A stretch of 64,000 bases of DNA from 40CM-2-70-7 sp035631315. Lineage in GTDB: Bacteria > Gemmatimonadota > Gemmatimonadetes > Gemmatimonadales > GWC2-71-9. Numbering within the stretch: the stretch's first letter is position 1; every line of letters starts with the position of its first letter. Positions 33,036 through 41,657 of this stretch are shown here, in pieces. A program made the position numbers and the translations under genes. Location of the stretch: positions 17,190 through 81,189 of the forward strand of contig DASQIZ010000035.1 of the NCBI GenBank assembly GCA_035631315.1, written 5' to 3'. The notes under the pieces were generated by a model, which did no database searches, was not told where the DNA came from, and saw nothing but the letters and a program-made list of their open reading frames with translations.

Positions 33036-33054
33036 CCCGGGGATTGGCCCCGGG
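33036..33054 (+). promoter_or_regulatory. Hairpin in the rpsA leader
   Basis: CCCGGGG (33036-33042) and CCCCGGG (33048-33054) pair around ATTGG. There is no T-run. It lies 42 nt before the rpsA ATG. S1 controls its own mRNA in other bacteria, so an autoregulatory role is possible but unproven. Confidence 0.4.
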
Positions 33055-33096
33055 ACGCGATTCCCGAAACGCCTAACCCAACCAGGTGGCCATCTC

Positions 33097-34797
33097 ATGC
33101 AGGTTGAAGCGCAGGATCTCGAAGATTCGTCCGTAGAGTATCCCAAGAAGTCTTCCACGCACTCGGTGCTCCGCGTCCGGTCCGATCTCCACGAAGAGTA
33201 TTCCGCCGACGACATCGCGAAGATGACCGAGCTGTACGAGGGCACCCTCTCGAACATCGAAGAGGGTGAAATCGTCAAATCCAAGGTCCTGCGCGTCACC
33301 GACGCGGCTGTGATCCTGGACGTCGGCTTCAAGTCCGAAGGCGCCGTCCCGATCGACGAGTTCAAGGACCCGAAGAGTCTGAAAGAAGGGGACGAGGTCG
33401 AAGTCTTCCTGGAGCATCTCGAAGACCAGGAGGGCGCGGTCGTCCTCTCGAAGAAGAAGGCCGACTTCATGCGGGTCTGGGAAAAGATCCGCGAAGCACA
33501 CGAGAAGGATGAGCCGGTCCACGGCACCCTGATCAAGAAGATCAAGGGCGGTGTGGTGGTCGATCTGATGGGGGTAGATGCGTTCCTGCCCGGTTCGCAG
33601 ATCGCCCTGCGGCGCGTCCCGAACATCGACGAGCTGCTCGGCCAGAGCTTCGAGTTCAAGATCATCAAGCTGAACAAGCGGCGCCGGAACATCGTGGTCA
33701 GCCGCCGCGTCCTGCTCGAGGCCGAGCGGCGCACGAAGCGCGACGTCCTGATGAAGGAGCTGCAGGTGGGCCAGGTCCGGAAGGGCGTGGTCAAGAACAT
33801 CACCGACTTCGGTGCCTTCATCGATCTCGGCGGCGTCGACGGCCTGCTGCACATCACCGACATGAGCTACGGCCGTGTCTCGCACCCGTCCGAGATGGTG
33901 CAGATCGGCCAGGAGCTCGAGGTGAAGATCCTCGACATCGACTGGGAGCGCGAGCGCATCTCACTCGGCCTGAAGCAGCTCCAGTCCTATCCCTGGCAGA
34001 ACGTCGCCGCCAAGTACCCGGTCGGCACGCGCGTGCAGGGGAAGGTCGTCTCGATCACCAACTACGGTGCGTTTGTGGAGCTCGAGCCCGGCATCGAGGG
34101 CCTGGTCCACATCTCCGAGATGAGCTGGACGCGCAACGTCCGGCACCCCTCGAAAGTCGTCTCGATCGGCGAGTCCATCGAGGCCGTGGTGCTCAAGGTG
34201 GACGAGACCGAAGAGAAGATTTCGCTGGGCATGAAGCAGACCGAGCAGGATCCGTGGATGGCGCTGCCGCAGAAGTATCCGGTGGGCACGCGGATCACCG
34301 GCAAGGTCCGCAACCTGACGTCGTTCGGCGCGTTCGTCGAAATCGAGCCGGGCATTGACGGCCTGATCCATATCTCCGACATGTCCTGGACCAAGCGGGT
34401 ACAGCATCCGTCGGAAATGCTGAAGAAGGGGGACACGGTCACCGTCCTCATTCTCAATGTCGACGCCGAGAACAAACGGATTTCGCTCGGCCTGAAGCAG
34501 GCCGAAGAGGATCCGTGGCTCCGCATCGGCGAGACGTACCCCGTCGGCACGCAGATGCGTGGCCGCGTCGTGCGGCTCATGGACAAGGGTGTCGTCGTCG
34601 ATCTCGGCAGTGACATCGAAGGGTTCATCCCGATGTCGCAGCTCGGCATCCCGGACATTCAGGATCCCGCCGAGGCCGTGAAGGAAGGACAGGCGGTCGA
34701 GGTCTCGGTCCTCGAGGTGGATCCCATTCATCATCGGATTGTCCTCGCGGCTACGGGGTTCCCGAAAGAGGAAACCGAGGCACCGAAGGCAGAGTAA
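33097..34797 (+). CDS. rpsA: 30S ribosomal protein S1
   Basis: S1 binds mRNA on the small subunit. From ATG 33097 (AGGTGG 7 nt upstream) it has 566 residues with six S1 OB-fold repeats, visible as recurring ITDFGAFIDLGGVDGLLHI, ITNYGAFVELEPGIEGLVHI and LTSFGAFVEIEPGIDGLIHI blocks. An open frame extends upstream to 32998, but that part lies in cmk and lacks S1 features. Confidence 0.97.
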   Translation: MQVEAQDLEDSSVEYPKKSSTHSVLRVRSDLHEEYSADDIAKMTELYEGTLSNIEEGEIVKSKVLRVTDAAVILDVGFKSEGAVPIDEFKDPKSLKEGDEVEVFLEHLEDQEGAVVLSKKKADFMRVWEKIREAHEKDEPVHGTLIKKIKGGVVVDLMGVDAFLPGSQIALRRVPNIDELLGQSFEFKIIKLNKRRRNIVVSRRVLLEAERRTKRDVLMKELQVGQVRKGVVKNITDFGAFIDLGGVDGLLHITDMSYGRVSHPSEMVQIGQELEVKILDIDWERERISLGLKQLQSYPWQNVAAKYPVGTRVQGKVVSITNYGAFVELEPGIEGLVHISEMSWTRNVRHPSKVVSIGESIEAVVLKVDETEEKISLGMKQTEQDPWMALPQKYPVGTRITGKVRNLTSFGAFVEIEPGIDGLIHISDMSWTKRVQHPSEMLKKGDTVTVLILNVDAENKRISLGLKQAEEDPWLRIGETYPVGTQMRGRVVRLMDKGVVVDLGSDIEGFIPMSQLGIPDIQDPAEAVKEGQAVEVSVLEVDPIHHRIVLAATGFPKEETEAPKAE

Positions 34798-34800
34798 AGG

Positions 34801-34900
34801 CTGGACGCGCAGACGCACAGATGGTGAACGGTTTGAGGGGGACAGGTTATCCTGTCCCCCTTTTGTTTCCCGCATCCCATCTGTGCGTCTGTGCGTCTAG
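34801..34900. repeat. Octamer-based inverted repeat flanking the rpsA terminator
   Basis: The 24-nt arms 34801-34824 and 34877-34900 are inverted repeats with two mismatches, made of 8-nt units of consensus GTGCGTCT or its complement AGACGCAC. A further copy of the unit occurs at 34912-34919. The rpsA terminator is nested in the 52-nt loop. Confidence 0.85.
34837..34864 (+). terminator. rpsA intrinsic terminator
   Basis: GGGGGACAGG (34837-34846), loop TTAT, CCTGTCCCCC (34851-34860), then TTTT. Ten perfect base pairs. Confidence 0.95.
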
Positions 34901-34924
34901 TCTTTTCGTCTGTGCGTCTGGTAG

Positions 34925-34930
34925 TAGATT
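34925..34930 (+). promoter_or_regulatory. -10-like box 8 nt before the carboxyltransferase gene
   Basis: TAGATT precedes ATG 34939 by 8 nt, and no Shine-Dalgarno lies between. Because a strong terminator ends 65 nt upstream, the promoter must be in this short stretch. The -35 match is weak. Confidence 0.45.
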
Positions 34931-34938
34931 CTGTCCTC

Positions 34939-36462
34939 ATGTCTACAAGAGAAAAACTCGAAGATCTGCAACGCCGGCGGGCTGAGTCGGAGCAGGGGGG
35001 CGGCCCGAAGCGCATAGAAGCGCAGCACCAGAAGGGCAAGATGACGGCGCGGGAGCGGCTGGACTGCCTCCTCGATCCCGGTTCCTTCGTCGAGCTCGAC
35101 CGCTTCGTCACCCATCGCATCACCGACTTCGGACTGGCCGACCAGAAAATCCCGGGGGACGGGGTGGTCACCGGCTATGGCCGGGTGGACGGCCGGCTGG
35201 TGTACGCGTTCTCGCAGGACGCCACCGTATTCGGTGGCTCCCTGTCCGAAGCGCACGCGGAAAAGATCTGCAAGGTGATGGACACGGCCCTGAAGGTCGG
35301 GGCGCCGGTGGTCGGGCTCAACGACTCGGGCGGCGCCAGAATTCAGGAAGGGGTCGCCTCCCTCGGCGGCTACGCCGACATCTTCCTTCGGAACACCCTC
35401 GCTTCGGGCGTCGTCCCACAGATCAGTGCCATCCTTGGCCCCTGTGCGGGAGGCGCGGTCTACAGCCCGGCGCTCACGGATTTCGTGTTCATGGTGCGGG
35501 GCATCTCCTACATGTTCGTGACCGGGCCCGACATCGTGAAGACGGTCACACACGAGGACGTGGACTTCGAGGGCCTGGGGGGCGCGGACGTGCATGGGGG
35601 CACCTCGGGGGTTGCCCACTTCGTCCACGATGCCGAGCTCGAAGCCCTCGCGGCGATCCGCACCCTGTTGTCGTTCCTGCCGTCGAACAACCTCGAGACC
35701 CCGCCCGTGAAAGCGTCCACCGATCCGGTCGACCGCCGGGACGAGGCACTCCTCGATGTCGTGCCGGATACGCCGAACAAGCCCTACGACATGCGGGACG
35801 TCATCACCCGGGTGGTGGATGACGGCGAGTTCTTCGAGGTCCAGAAGGACTACGCGCAGAATCTCCTGGTCGGACTCGCCAGACTGGGTGGACGGCCGGT
35901 GGGCATCGTGGCCAACCAGCCGTCGGTGCTGGCGGGCGCGCTCGATATCGGGGCTTCCCTGAAGGGCGCGCGATTCATCCGGTTCTGTGACGCTTTCAAT
36001 ATTCCCCTGGTCACGTTCGAGGACGTGCCCGGGTTTCTCCCGGGAGTGGGGCAGGAGCATGGCGGGATCATCAAGCATGGCGCCAAGCTCCTGTACGCCT
36101 ACTGCGAGGCGACTGTCCCGAAGCTCACGGTGATCACCCGGAAGGCGTATGGCGGGGCGTACGACGTGCTCTCGTCGAAGCACATCCGCGGGGACTACAA
36201 CGTCGCCTGGCCGACCGCCGAGATCGCCGTGATGGGGGCGGAGGGAGCCGTGAAGATTCTCTACAAGGGGGAATCGAGTGAAGCGCGGATCCAGGAGTAC
36301 CGCTCCAAGTTCGCGCATCCGTATCAGGCCGCGTCCCGTGGTTACGTCGACGACGTCATCGACCCGCGCGACACGCGGCCGCGTCTCGTGGATGCGCTCG
36401 TGACGCTCTCCACCAAACGCGACAAGAACCCGCCGAAAAAGCATGGCAGCATTCCTCTTTAA
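34939..36462 (+). CDS. Acyl-CoA carboxylase carboxyltransferase (PccB-type)
   Basis: This 507-residue fused alpha/beta carboxyltransferase moves CO2 from biotin to acetyl- or propionyl-CoA. Crotonase-fold motifs include GLNDSGGARIQEGV, the oxyanion-hole region GPCAGGAVYSPAL, and in the second half DVPGFLPGVGQEHGGII and RKAYGGAYDVLSSKH. ATG 34939 is chosen because sequence upstream is repeat DNA. Partners are the biotin carboxylase (37384) and biotin carrier (40138) in the same cluster. Propionyl-CoA specificity is likely from family likeness, not proven. Confidence 0.93.
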   Translation: MSTREKLEDLQRRRAESEQGGGPKRIEAQHQKGKMTARERLDCLLDPGSFVELDRFVTHRITDFGLADQKIPGDGVVTGYGRVDGRLVYAFSQDATVFGGSLSEAHAEKICKVMDTALKVGAPVVGLNDSGGARIQEGVASLGGYADIFLRNTLASGVVPQISAILGPCAGGAVYSPALTDFVFMVRGISYMFVTGPDIVKTVTHEDVDFEGLGGADVHGGTSGVAHFVHDAELEALAAIRTLLSFLPSNNLETPPVKASTDPVDRRDEALLDVVPDTPNKPYDMRDVITRVVDDGEFFEVQKDYAQNLLVGLARLGGRPVGIVANQPSVLAGALDIGASLKGARFIRFCDAFNIPLVTFEDVPGFLPGVGQEHGGIIKHGAKLLYAYCEATVPKLTVITRKAYGGAYDVLSSKHIRGDYNVAWPTAEIAVMGAEGAVKILYKGESSEARIQEYRSKFAHPYQAASRGYVDDVIDPRDTRPRLVDALVTLSTKRDKNPPKKHGSIPL

Positions 36463-37396
36463 GGCGCTGCTCGCCGCCCAGCTCGCCCAGGCGCAGGTCC
36501 CGTCGCCGGAATCTCTCGCGGTCCTGTCGAGCCGGGTGGCGCACGACTCCGGAGATGCGGCCGCATGGCTGGCACTGGGGCGAGCGCAGCTCCGCGCAGC
36601 CGACGCCTATCACACCCACGCCGGACCTCCCGACACCGCGTGGGCACGGAGCACCATGCTGTCGGCCGAAATGGCCTTCGGGCGCGCCGCCGCGCTCCGA
36701 CCCGGTCTGGGCCTCGGCGATTCGGCGTCGACGTTCCGGGTGATGGCGCGCGAGGACCTCGCGATACTGTCGTGGGAGCTGGGGGACACGACGGCGGTGG
36801 ATTCGGTCTGGCAGGAGATTCCCACCGGCTCCCGTTTGCCGCCGGTACTCGAGGAGCTTGCGGAGAACCTCCTCCGCGCCTGCCCTCCGCATGCGGTGCT
36901 GTTGACGGACAACGACGTAGTGTCGGCGGCGGCGGAGTACCTGCGATTCAATCACGACATCCGGCCCGACTTGCTGACCGTGCCCCTGAACCGCTACCGG
37001 ACCGACTCCGTGTTCTCGATACGCGTGGCAAAGGACGCCGGACTCAAGAAGCCGCCGAAGCGGGCGGAGAGCGCGGAGTCGATGATCCTGACGCTGGGCG
37101 CGCTGCGTCCCGTCTGCGCCGGCGTCGATTTCGGAGCACCTCCCGGCGGGCATGGGCGGATCGGCTGGCAGACCCGTCCCTTCGTGTGGGTTGCCGGGAA
37201 GAGCTCGGGCGCGGGGCCGCAGGTGCCGGCTGCCGACTTCGTCTTCGCGGCGCTGAAATTCGCGATCGATGCCAACGATCCGTGGGCGCGCTTCGCCCTG
37301 GATCTGTACCGCCACGCGGCGCGGCTCTCACCGGATTTATGCCGGCCGATGGCGAGCTATGGTATTCCGCGGGCCCGGACCGGATGCCGGAGCTGA
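36443..37396 (+). CDS. Exported TPR-like protein inside the carboxylase cluster
   Basis: The 317-residue protein starts with a hydrophobic export signal (MAAFLFKALLAAQLAQAQ). Helical TPR-like repeats follow (DAAAWLALGRAQLRAADAY). A later region, HAVLLTDNDVVSAAAEYLRF then DIRPDLLTVPLNRYRTD, recalls the soluble tail of DUF2723-type membrane proteins; this is an inference. It overlaps the upstream gene by 20 nt and accC by 13 nt, so it is translated with the carboxylase genes, though a link in function is not obvious. Confidence 0.65.
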   Translation: MAAFLFKALLAAQLAQAQVPSPESLAVLSSRVAHDSGDAAAWLALGRAQLRAADAYHTHAGPPDTAWARSTMLSAEMAFGRAAALRPGLGLGDSASTFRVMAREDLAILSWELGDTTAVDSVWQEIPTGSRLPPVLEELAENLLRACPPHAVLLTDNDVVSAAAEYLRFNHDIRPDLLTVPLNRYRTDSVFSIRVAKDAGLKKPPKRAESAESMILTLGALRPVCAGVDFGAPPGGHGRIGWQTRPFVWVAGKSSGAGPQVPAADFVFAALKFAIDANDPWARFALDLYRHAARLSPDLCRPMASYGIPRARTGCRS

Positions 37397-38904
37397 AGCG
37401 GGTCCTCGTCGCCAACCGGGGGGAAATCGCCCTCCGGATCATCCGGGCCTGTCACGAAGAGGGGCTCGAGGCCGTCGCGGTGTACTCGGATGCCGACCGT
37501 CTCTCGCCGCACGTCCGCGCCGCGAACCTCGCGGTGCACCTCGGCGCGGCGCCCGCGTCGGAGTCCTATCTCAACATCCCGAAGCTGATCAAGGCGGCGA
37601 AAGACACCGGATGCCAGGCGGTGCACCCGGGATACGGCTTCCTGTCGGAGCGTGCCCCCTTTGCCGCGGCCGTGCGGGACGCTGGGCTGACGTTCATCGG
37701 ACCGACTCCCGAGGCCATCAAGGCGATGGGAGACAAGACCGAGGCACGTCGCCGCATGCAGCAGGCCGGCGTACCGATCGTGCCCGGCCTGACGACACCC
37801 CTGAAAGACGCCGCCGAGGCCGCGCGTGAGGCCCGGCGGATCGGCTTCCCCGTGCTGTTCAAGGCGGCAGCGGGAGGAGGCGGGAAGGGGATGCGCCTGG
37901 TGCGGAGTGCCGCCGAGGCCGAATCAGCCTTCGAGGGGGCGAGAAGTGAGGCGCAGAAGGCGTTTGGGGACGGCGCGGTCTACATCGAGAAGTATATCGA
38001 ACAGCCACGGCACATCGAGATCCAGATCCTGGGTGACACCCACAAACGGGTCGTGGCGGTCGGTGAGCGCGAGTGCAGTATCCAGCGCCGCCACCAAAAA
38101 CTGATCGAAGAGTCGCCGTCCGTGGCGGTGTCGCCTGCGTTGCGACGCCGGATGGGAGATGCGGCGACGGCGGCCGCGGGGTCCGTCGGTTACGTCGGGG
38201 CCGGCACCATCGAGTTTCTCCTCGCGTCGAACGGCGAGTTCTACTTCCTCGAGATGAACACCCGCATCCAGGTGGAGCATCCCGTGACCGAGCTGGTGTA
38301 TGGCGTGGACCTGGTACGGGAGCAGCTCCGGATCGCGATGGGGCAGCCGATGCGGATTCACCGCGGCGCACTCGAGCCCCGCGGGCACGCCATCGAGTGC
38401 CGGATCACCGCCGAGGACCCCTTCAACGGGTTTCTTCCCGCGACCGGAGTGGTGAAGTATTTGAGAGTGCCGGCCGGACCCGGTGTGCGATGGGATGGGG
38501 GTGTCGAGGCGGGAAATGAAGTCACGCTTCACTATGACCCCCTGATCGCCAAGCTCATCGTGTGGGGTGAGAACCGGGAAACGGCGCTCGCGCGTCTCCG
38601 GCGCGCTCTTCGGGAGCTCGTGATCGTCGGCCTGCCCACGTCCCAGGCATTTCATCTTCGCGTGCTCGCCGACCCCGACTTCCGGTCGGGGGCGATCGAC
38701 ATCGGCTACCTGGACCGGAAAGGTGAAGCCCTGCTGTCGGCCCCCCTGTCGGATGCGCTCGTGAAGCCCGTGGCGGTGGTGGCGGCCATGCTGGCGGAAG
38801 AGCGAAGGTCCGGCGGCATGGCGGGAGGGGGGAGGAGCGAGGAGTCGCCGTCGGGGTCGCCCTGGCTCCAAGCCGCCCGACGCGAGGGAATTGGGCGTGA
38901 GTGA
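37384..38904 (+). CDS. accC: Biotin carboxylase subunit of acyl-CoA carboxylase
   Basis: It carboxylates biotin using ATP and bicarbonate. The 506 residues from ATG 37384 start KRVLVANRGEIALRIIRAC and show the ATP-grasp loop AGGGGKGMRLV, then EMNTRIQVEHPVTELVYG and the biotin carboxylase C-terminal domain. The open frame extends much further upstream, but only as a shadow of the preceding gene. The C-terminus has a Gly/Arg/Ser-rich stretch encoded by a heptamer array. No biotin-carrier domain is fused; it is encoded at 40138. Confidence 0.95.
   Translation: MPELKRVLVANRGEIALRIIRACHEEGLEAVAVYSDADRLSPHVRAANLAVHLGAAPASESYLNIPKLIKAAKDTGCQAVHPGYGFLSERAPFAAAVRDAGLTFIGPTPEAIKAMGDKTEARRRMQQAGVPIVPGLTTPLKDAAEAAREARRIGFPVLFKAAAGGGGKGMRLVRSAAEAESAFEGARSEAQKAFGDGAVYIEKYIEQPRHIEIQILGDTHKRVVAVGERECSIQRRHQKLIEESPSVAVSPALRRRMGDAATAAAGSVGYVGAGTIEFLLASNGEFYFLEMNTRIQVEHPVTELVYGVDLVREQLRIAMGQPMRIHRGALEPRGHAIECRITAEDPFNGFLPATGVVKYLRVPAGPGVRWDGGVEAGNEVTLHYDPLIAKLIVWGENRETALARLRRALRELVIVGLPTSQAFHLRVLADPDFRSGAIDIGYLDRKGEALLSAPLSDALVKPVAVVAAMLAEERRSGGMAGGGRSEESPSGSPWLQAARREGIGRE
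38823..38843 (+). repeat. Heptamer array in accC (three units)
   Basis: Three 7-nt units of consensus GGGAGGA lie near the 3' end of accC. The same unit occurs on the opposite strand in recN (15465-15485). Confidence 0.6.
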
Positions 38905-40141
38905 GCTCGTCACGATCACTTCGATCGCCGGTGGTGGTGACGGCGTGGGAAGGCTCGGGGACGGACGCGCGATCTTCGTTCCGCGCACCGCGCCCGGTGA
39001 GCAGATCCGGCTCGGTGCCGTCGAAAAGCGAAAGAACTTCGCGCGCGGGAGTGTCGAGGAGATCGTCAGCGCAGGACCCGCGCGCATCACCCCTGCGTGC
39101 CGGCACTACATCGACGACGACTGCGGCGGTTGCCAGATCCAGCACCTCTCCTACGAAGCCCAGCTCGCGGCCAAGCGCTCGATCGTCGGCGAGGCGCTGC
39201 GGAGAATCGGGAAGCTCGATCTCCCTGATCCCGAGATCGTCGAAGCCGCCGAAGAATGGCGGTACCGGGCGAAGATCACGCTCGCCGTGAAGGCCGGACA
39301 TGGCGGGAAGGGAATCACCGCCGGTTTCCATCCGCAGAACCGCCCGAATGCCGTCTTCGCTCTCCACGATTGCCACATCGCGGACGTCAGGCTCATGGCG
39401 CTCTGGCGTGGCGTGGTCGCGCATCTCGATCTCCTGCCCGACCGCCCGGCGCACATCACGTTGCGGCTCGATCGGGACGGCCATCGCCACCTCATGGTCG
39501 AATCCTCGGGGGAGCCGTGGCTCAAGGCTGACGCCATGCGGAAGGCGCTCAGTACCGGCGACGGTGAGGTCATCTGCTGGTGGCAGCCGACGGAGGGGGC
39601 AGCACGCGTCATGGCGGGTCCGGCCACGGGCTTCCCGGCCACCGCCTTCGAGCAGGTGCACCCCGAAATGGGTGGGCTGGCACGGGACTGGGCAGTCCAG
39701 CAGCTCGGCAACCTGACTGACCAGCTCGCCTGGGACCTGTACGGTGGGATCGGAGACACGGCGCTCGCGCTCGCCAAGGCGGGCGCCTCGGTGGTGAGCG
39801 TCGACGCGGACGAGAAAGCGGTGACGTGGGCTCGCACGCGTGCCGGGATCGACCGGATTCGGTTCATCGCGGGAAAGACCGAGGACGTGCTTCCCACGCT
39901 CGAAGATCCGCCGGCGGCCGTGGTCGTGAACCCGCCACGGGCGGGGCTCCATTGGGACGTCACGCTGCGATTGACGGGTGAGCCGGTGGCGAAGGTCGTC
40001 TACATCTCCTGTGACCCCGCGACGCTCGCGCGGGACCTTTCGCGGTTGTCGACCAACTACCGGGTGACGGGCGTGAAGGCGTTCGACCTGTTTCCGCAAA
40101 CGGCCCATGTCGAGACGGTCGCCATCCTGGAGGCTGCGTGA
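38897..40141 (+). CDS. rlmD: RlmD/RumA-type rRNA (uracil-5-)-methyltransferase
   Basis: The enzyme makes m5U in RNA from SAM. An N-terminal TRAM-like domain (ITSIAGGGDGVGRL) is followed by the iron-sulfur cysteines ACRHYIDDDCGGCQIQHLSY. A Rossmann core follows (LAWDLYGGIGDTALALA), then NPPRAGL, and the catalytic ISCDPATLARDL. 23S U1939 is the usual target, but tRNA-type relatives look similar. GTG 38897 overlaps accC by 8 nt. It separates accC from the biotin carrier gene. Confidence 0.88.
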   Translation: MSELVTITSIAGGGDGVGRLGDGRAIFVPRTAPGEQIRLGAVEKRKNFARGSVEEIVSAGPARITPACRHYIDDDCGGCQIQHLSYEAQLAAKRSIVGEALRRIGKLDLPDPEIVEAAEEWRYRAKITLAVKAGHGGKGITAGFHPQNRPNAVFALHDCHIADVRLMALWRGVVAHLDLLPDRPAHITLRLDRDGHRHLMVESSGEPWLKADAMRKALSTGDGEVICWWQPTEGAARVMAGPATGFPATAFEQVHPEMGGLARDWAVQQLGNLTDQLAWDLYGGIGDTALALAKAGASVVSVDADEKAVTWARTRAGIDRIRFIAGKTEDVLPTLEDPPAAVVVNPPRAGLHWDVTLRLTGEPVAKVVYISCDPATLARDLSRLSTNYRVTGVKAFDLFPQTAHVETVAILEAA

Positions 40142-40656
40142 AGTACTTCGTGCGGCTCGCCGGCCTGACCGTCGAGGTCGAGGTGTCGGGCGGGTCTGTC
40201 CGGGTGGATGGGGAAACGCTCGAAGCCCACCTTGCGGCCGTTCCCGGCACCCCGCTGCATCACCTGTTGCTCGGCGGGGACTCCTGGACCGTCTCGGCCC
40301 AGGCCCTGGAGGGTATCGGGGAGTGGGCCCTGGGGGCCGTCGGTGAGCGGGTCGAGGTCGAAGCGGTCGACGAGCGGACTCAGGCCATCAGAACCCTGAC
40401 CGGAAAAAAGGGGGGACCCGCGGGGGGTGGGGTCATCAAAGCTCCCATGCCGGGATTGGTGGTTCGGGTACCGGTCACGGAGGGTCAGAAGGTGGGGCCC
40501 GGGACCGGGTTGGTGGTGGTCGAGGCGATGAAGATGGAGAATGAGCTCAAGGCGACCCATCCCGGGATCGTCAAAAAAGTGCACGTGACCCCTGGCGCAG
40601 TTGTGGAAAAAGGGGCCCCACTCGTGACCCTCGAAAGTGTGGAACCCTCCAATTGA
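40138..40656 (+). CDS. Biotin carboxyl carrier protein
   Basis: This 172-residue protein carries the covalently bound biotin. The C-terminal lipoyl/biotin domain has VEAMKMEN with the modified Lys, preceded by IKAPMPGLVVRVPV and a Gly-rich linker. The N-terminal about 90 residues resemble the carrier part of propionyl-CoA carboxylase-type enzymes. GTG 40138 overlaps the rlmD stop (GTGA). Confidence 0.93.
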   Translation: MKYFVRLAGLTVEVEVSGGSVRVDGETLEAHLAAVPGTPLHHLLLGGDSWTVSAQALEGIGEWALGAVGERVEVEAVDERTQAIRTLTGKKGGPAGGGVIKAPMPGLVVRVPVTEGQKVGPGTGLVVVEAMKMENELKATHPGIVKKVHVTPGAVVEKGAPLVTLESVEPSN

Positions 40657-40681
40657 CACGTGCTTAGGGCCCGGTTAGAGT
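40653..40681 (+). promoter_or_regulatory. Promoter of rplM operon
   Basis: TTGACA (40653-40658) and TAGAGT (40676-40681) are exactly 17 nt apart. The -35 box contains the stop codon of the biotin carrier gene. Transcription should start near 40689, giving a leader of about 30 nt for rplM. Confidence 0.85.
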
Positions 40682-40717
40682 TCTAGTCTGTCTATTTTCG
40701 GGCTCTCGAAGAGGACC

Positions 40718-41161
40718 ATGAAGACATTCGTTCTGAAGCCAGAGGAAATCGAACGGCGTTGGTGGGTGGTGGATGCCGCGGGCCAGCCCCTGGGGCGTCT
40801 CGCCTCGCGGGTGGCGCAGGTCCTGCGCGGCAAGCATAAGCCCACGTTCACGCCGCACGTCAACGGTGGTGACTGCGTCATCGTCGTCAACGCCGAAGCC
40901 GTGAAGCTGACCGGGAACAAGCCGGCGCAGAAGGAATACTTCCGCCACACCGGCTACATGGGGCACGAGCGGTTTACGCCGGTCGCGAAGCTCCTCGAGA
41001 AGCACCCCGACCGCGTGATCGAGAAGGCGGTGTGGGGAATGCTGCCGAAGACCACGCTTTCCCGTCAGAAGGTGAAGCAGATGCTGAAGGTGTATGCGGG
41101 ACCGACGCATCCGCACGCGGCGCAGCAGCCGCAGCCCATGACGCTGGCGGGTGCCAAGTGA
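40718..41161 (+). CDS. rplM: 50S ribosomal protein L13
   Basis: The 147 residues include WWVVDAAGQPLGRLASRVA, the GDCVIVVNAEAVKLTG strand and the C-terminal LKVYAGPTHPHAAQ, all typical of L13. GAGGA precedes the ATG. It heads a long operon and has its own promoter. Confidence 0.98.
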   Translation: MKTFVLKPEEIERRWWVVDAAGQPLGRLASRVAQVLRGKHKPTFTPHVNGGDCVIVVNAEAVKLTGNKPAQKEYFRHTGYMGHERFTPVAKLLEKHPDRVIEKAVWGMLPKTTLSRQKVKQMLKVYAGPTHPHAAQQPQPMTLAGAK

Positions 41162-41565
41162 GCGCCGCGATCACGCCGGAGCTCCGCTGGCACGCCATCG
41201 GCCGCCGCAAAGTCGCGGTCGCCCGGGTGTACCTCACGCCGGGGTCGGGGAAGTGGAACATCAACGGGCGCACGCTGGGTGATTACTTCCCCCGGCCGAG
41301 CCTCGTGTCGCACATCCAGCAGTCGTTCACCGTCACGGACACGCTCGGCGCCTTCGATGTGCGCGCGCGCGTGAATGGCGGCGGCATGACGGGGCAGGCC
41401 GGCGCGCTTCGCATGGCGATCGCGCGTGCGCTCTGTCTGGCGGACGAGCGGCACCGGAAAAAGCTTCGTGAACAGGGCCTCCTTACCCGCGATCCGCGGG
41501 CCGTGGAGCGCAAGAAGCCGGGCCGGGCTGGCGCGCGGAAGCGCTTCCAGTTCAGCAAGCGGTAA
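41158..41565 (+). CDS. rpsI: 30S ribosomal protein S9
   Basis: The 135 residues contain AIGRRKVAVARVYL and the C-terminal KKPGRAGARKRFQFSKR that reaches into the P site. GTG 41158 overlaps the rplM stop as GTGA; the longer open frame upstream lies inside rplM. Confidence 0.98.
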   Translation: MSAAITPELRWHAIGRRKVAVARVYLTPGSGKWNINGRTLGDYFPRPSLVSHIQQSFTVTDTLGAFDVRARVNGGGMTGQAGALRMAIARALCLADERHRKKLREQGLLTRDPRAVERKKPGRAGARKRFQFSKR

Positions 41566-41657
41566 AAATTCTCACGTCGCCCGATCCGATGCCGGGTCCC
41601 TTCGGGGTGGCGTTGGAAATGACGGCGACGGCGGACTAAAACCCAAGAAAGGATTGC

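Noticed and set aside
36565..37383. Long open reading frame upstream of accC in the same frame
   Set aside because: It is a shadow of the exported TPR-like gene; biotin carboxylase similarity starts only at the ATG at 37384.
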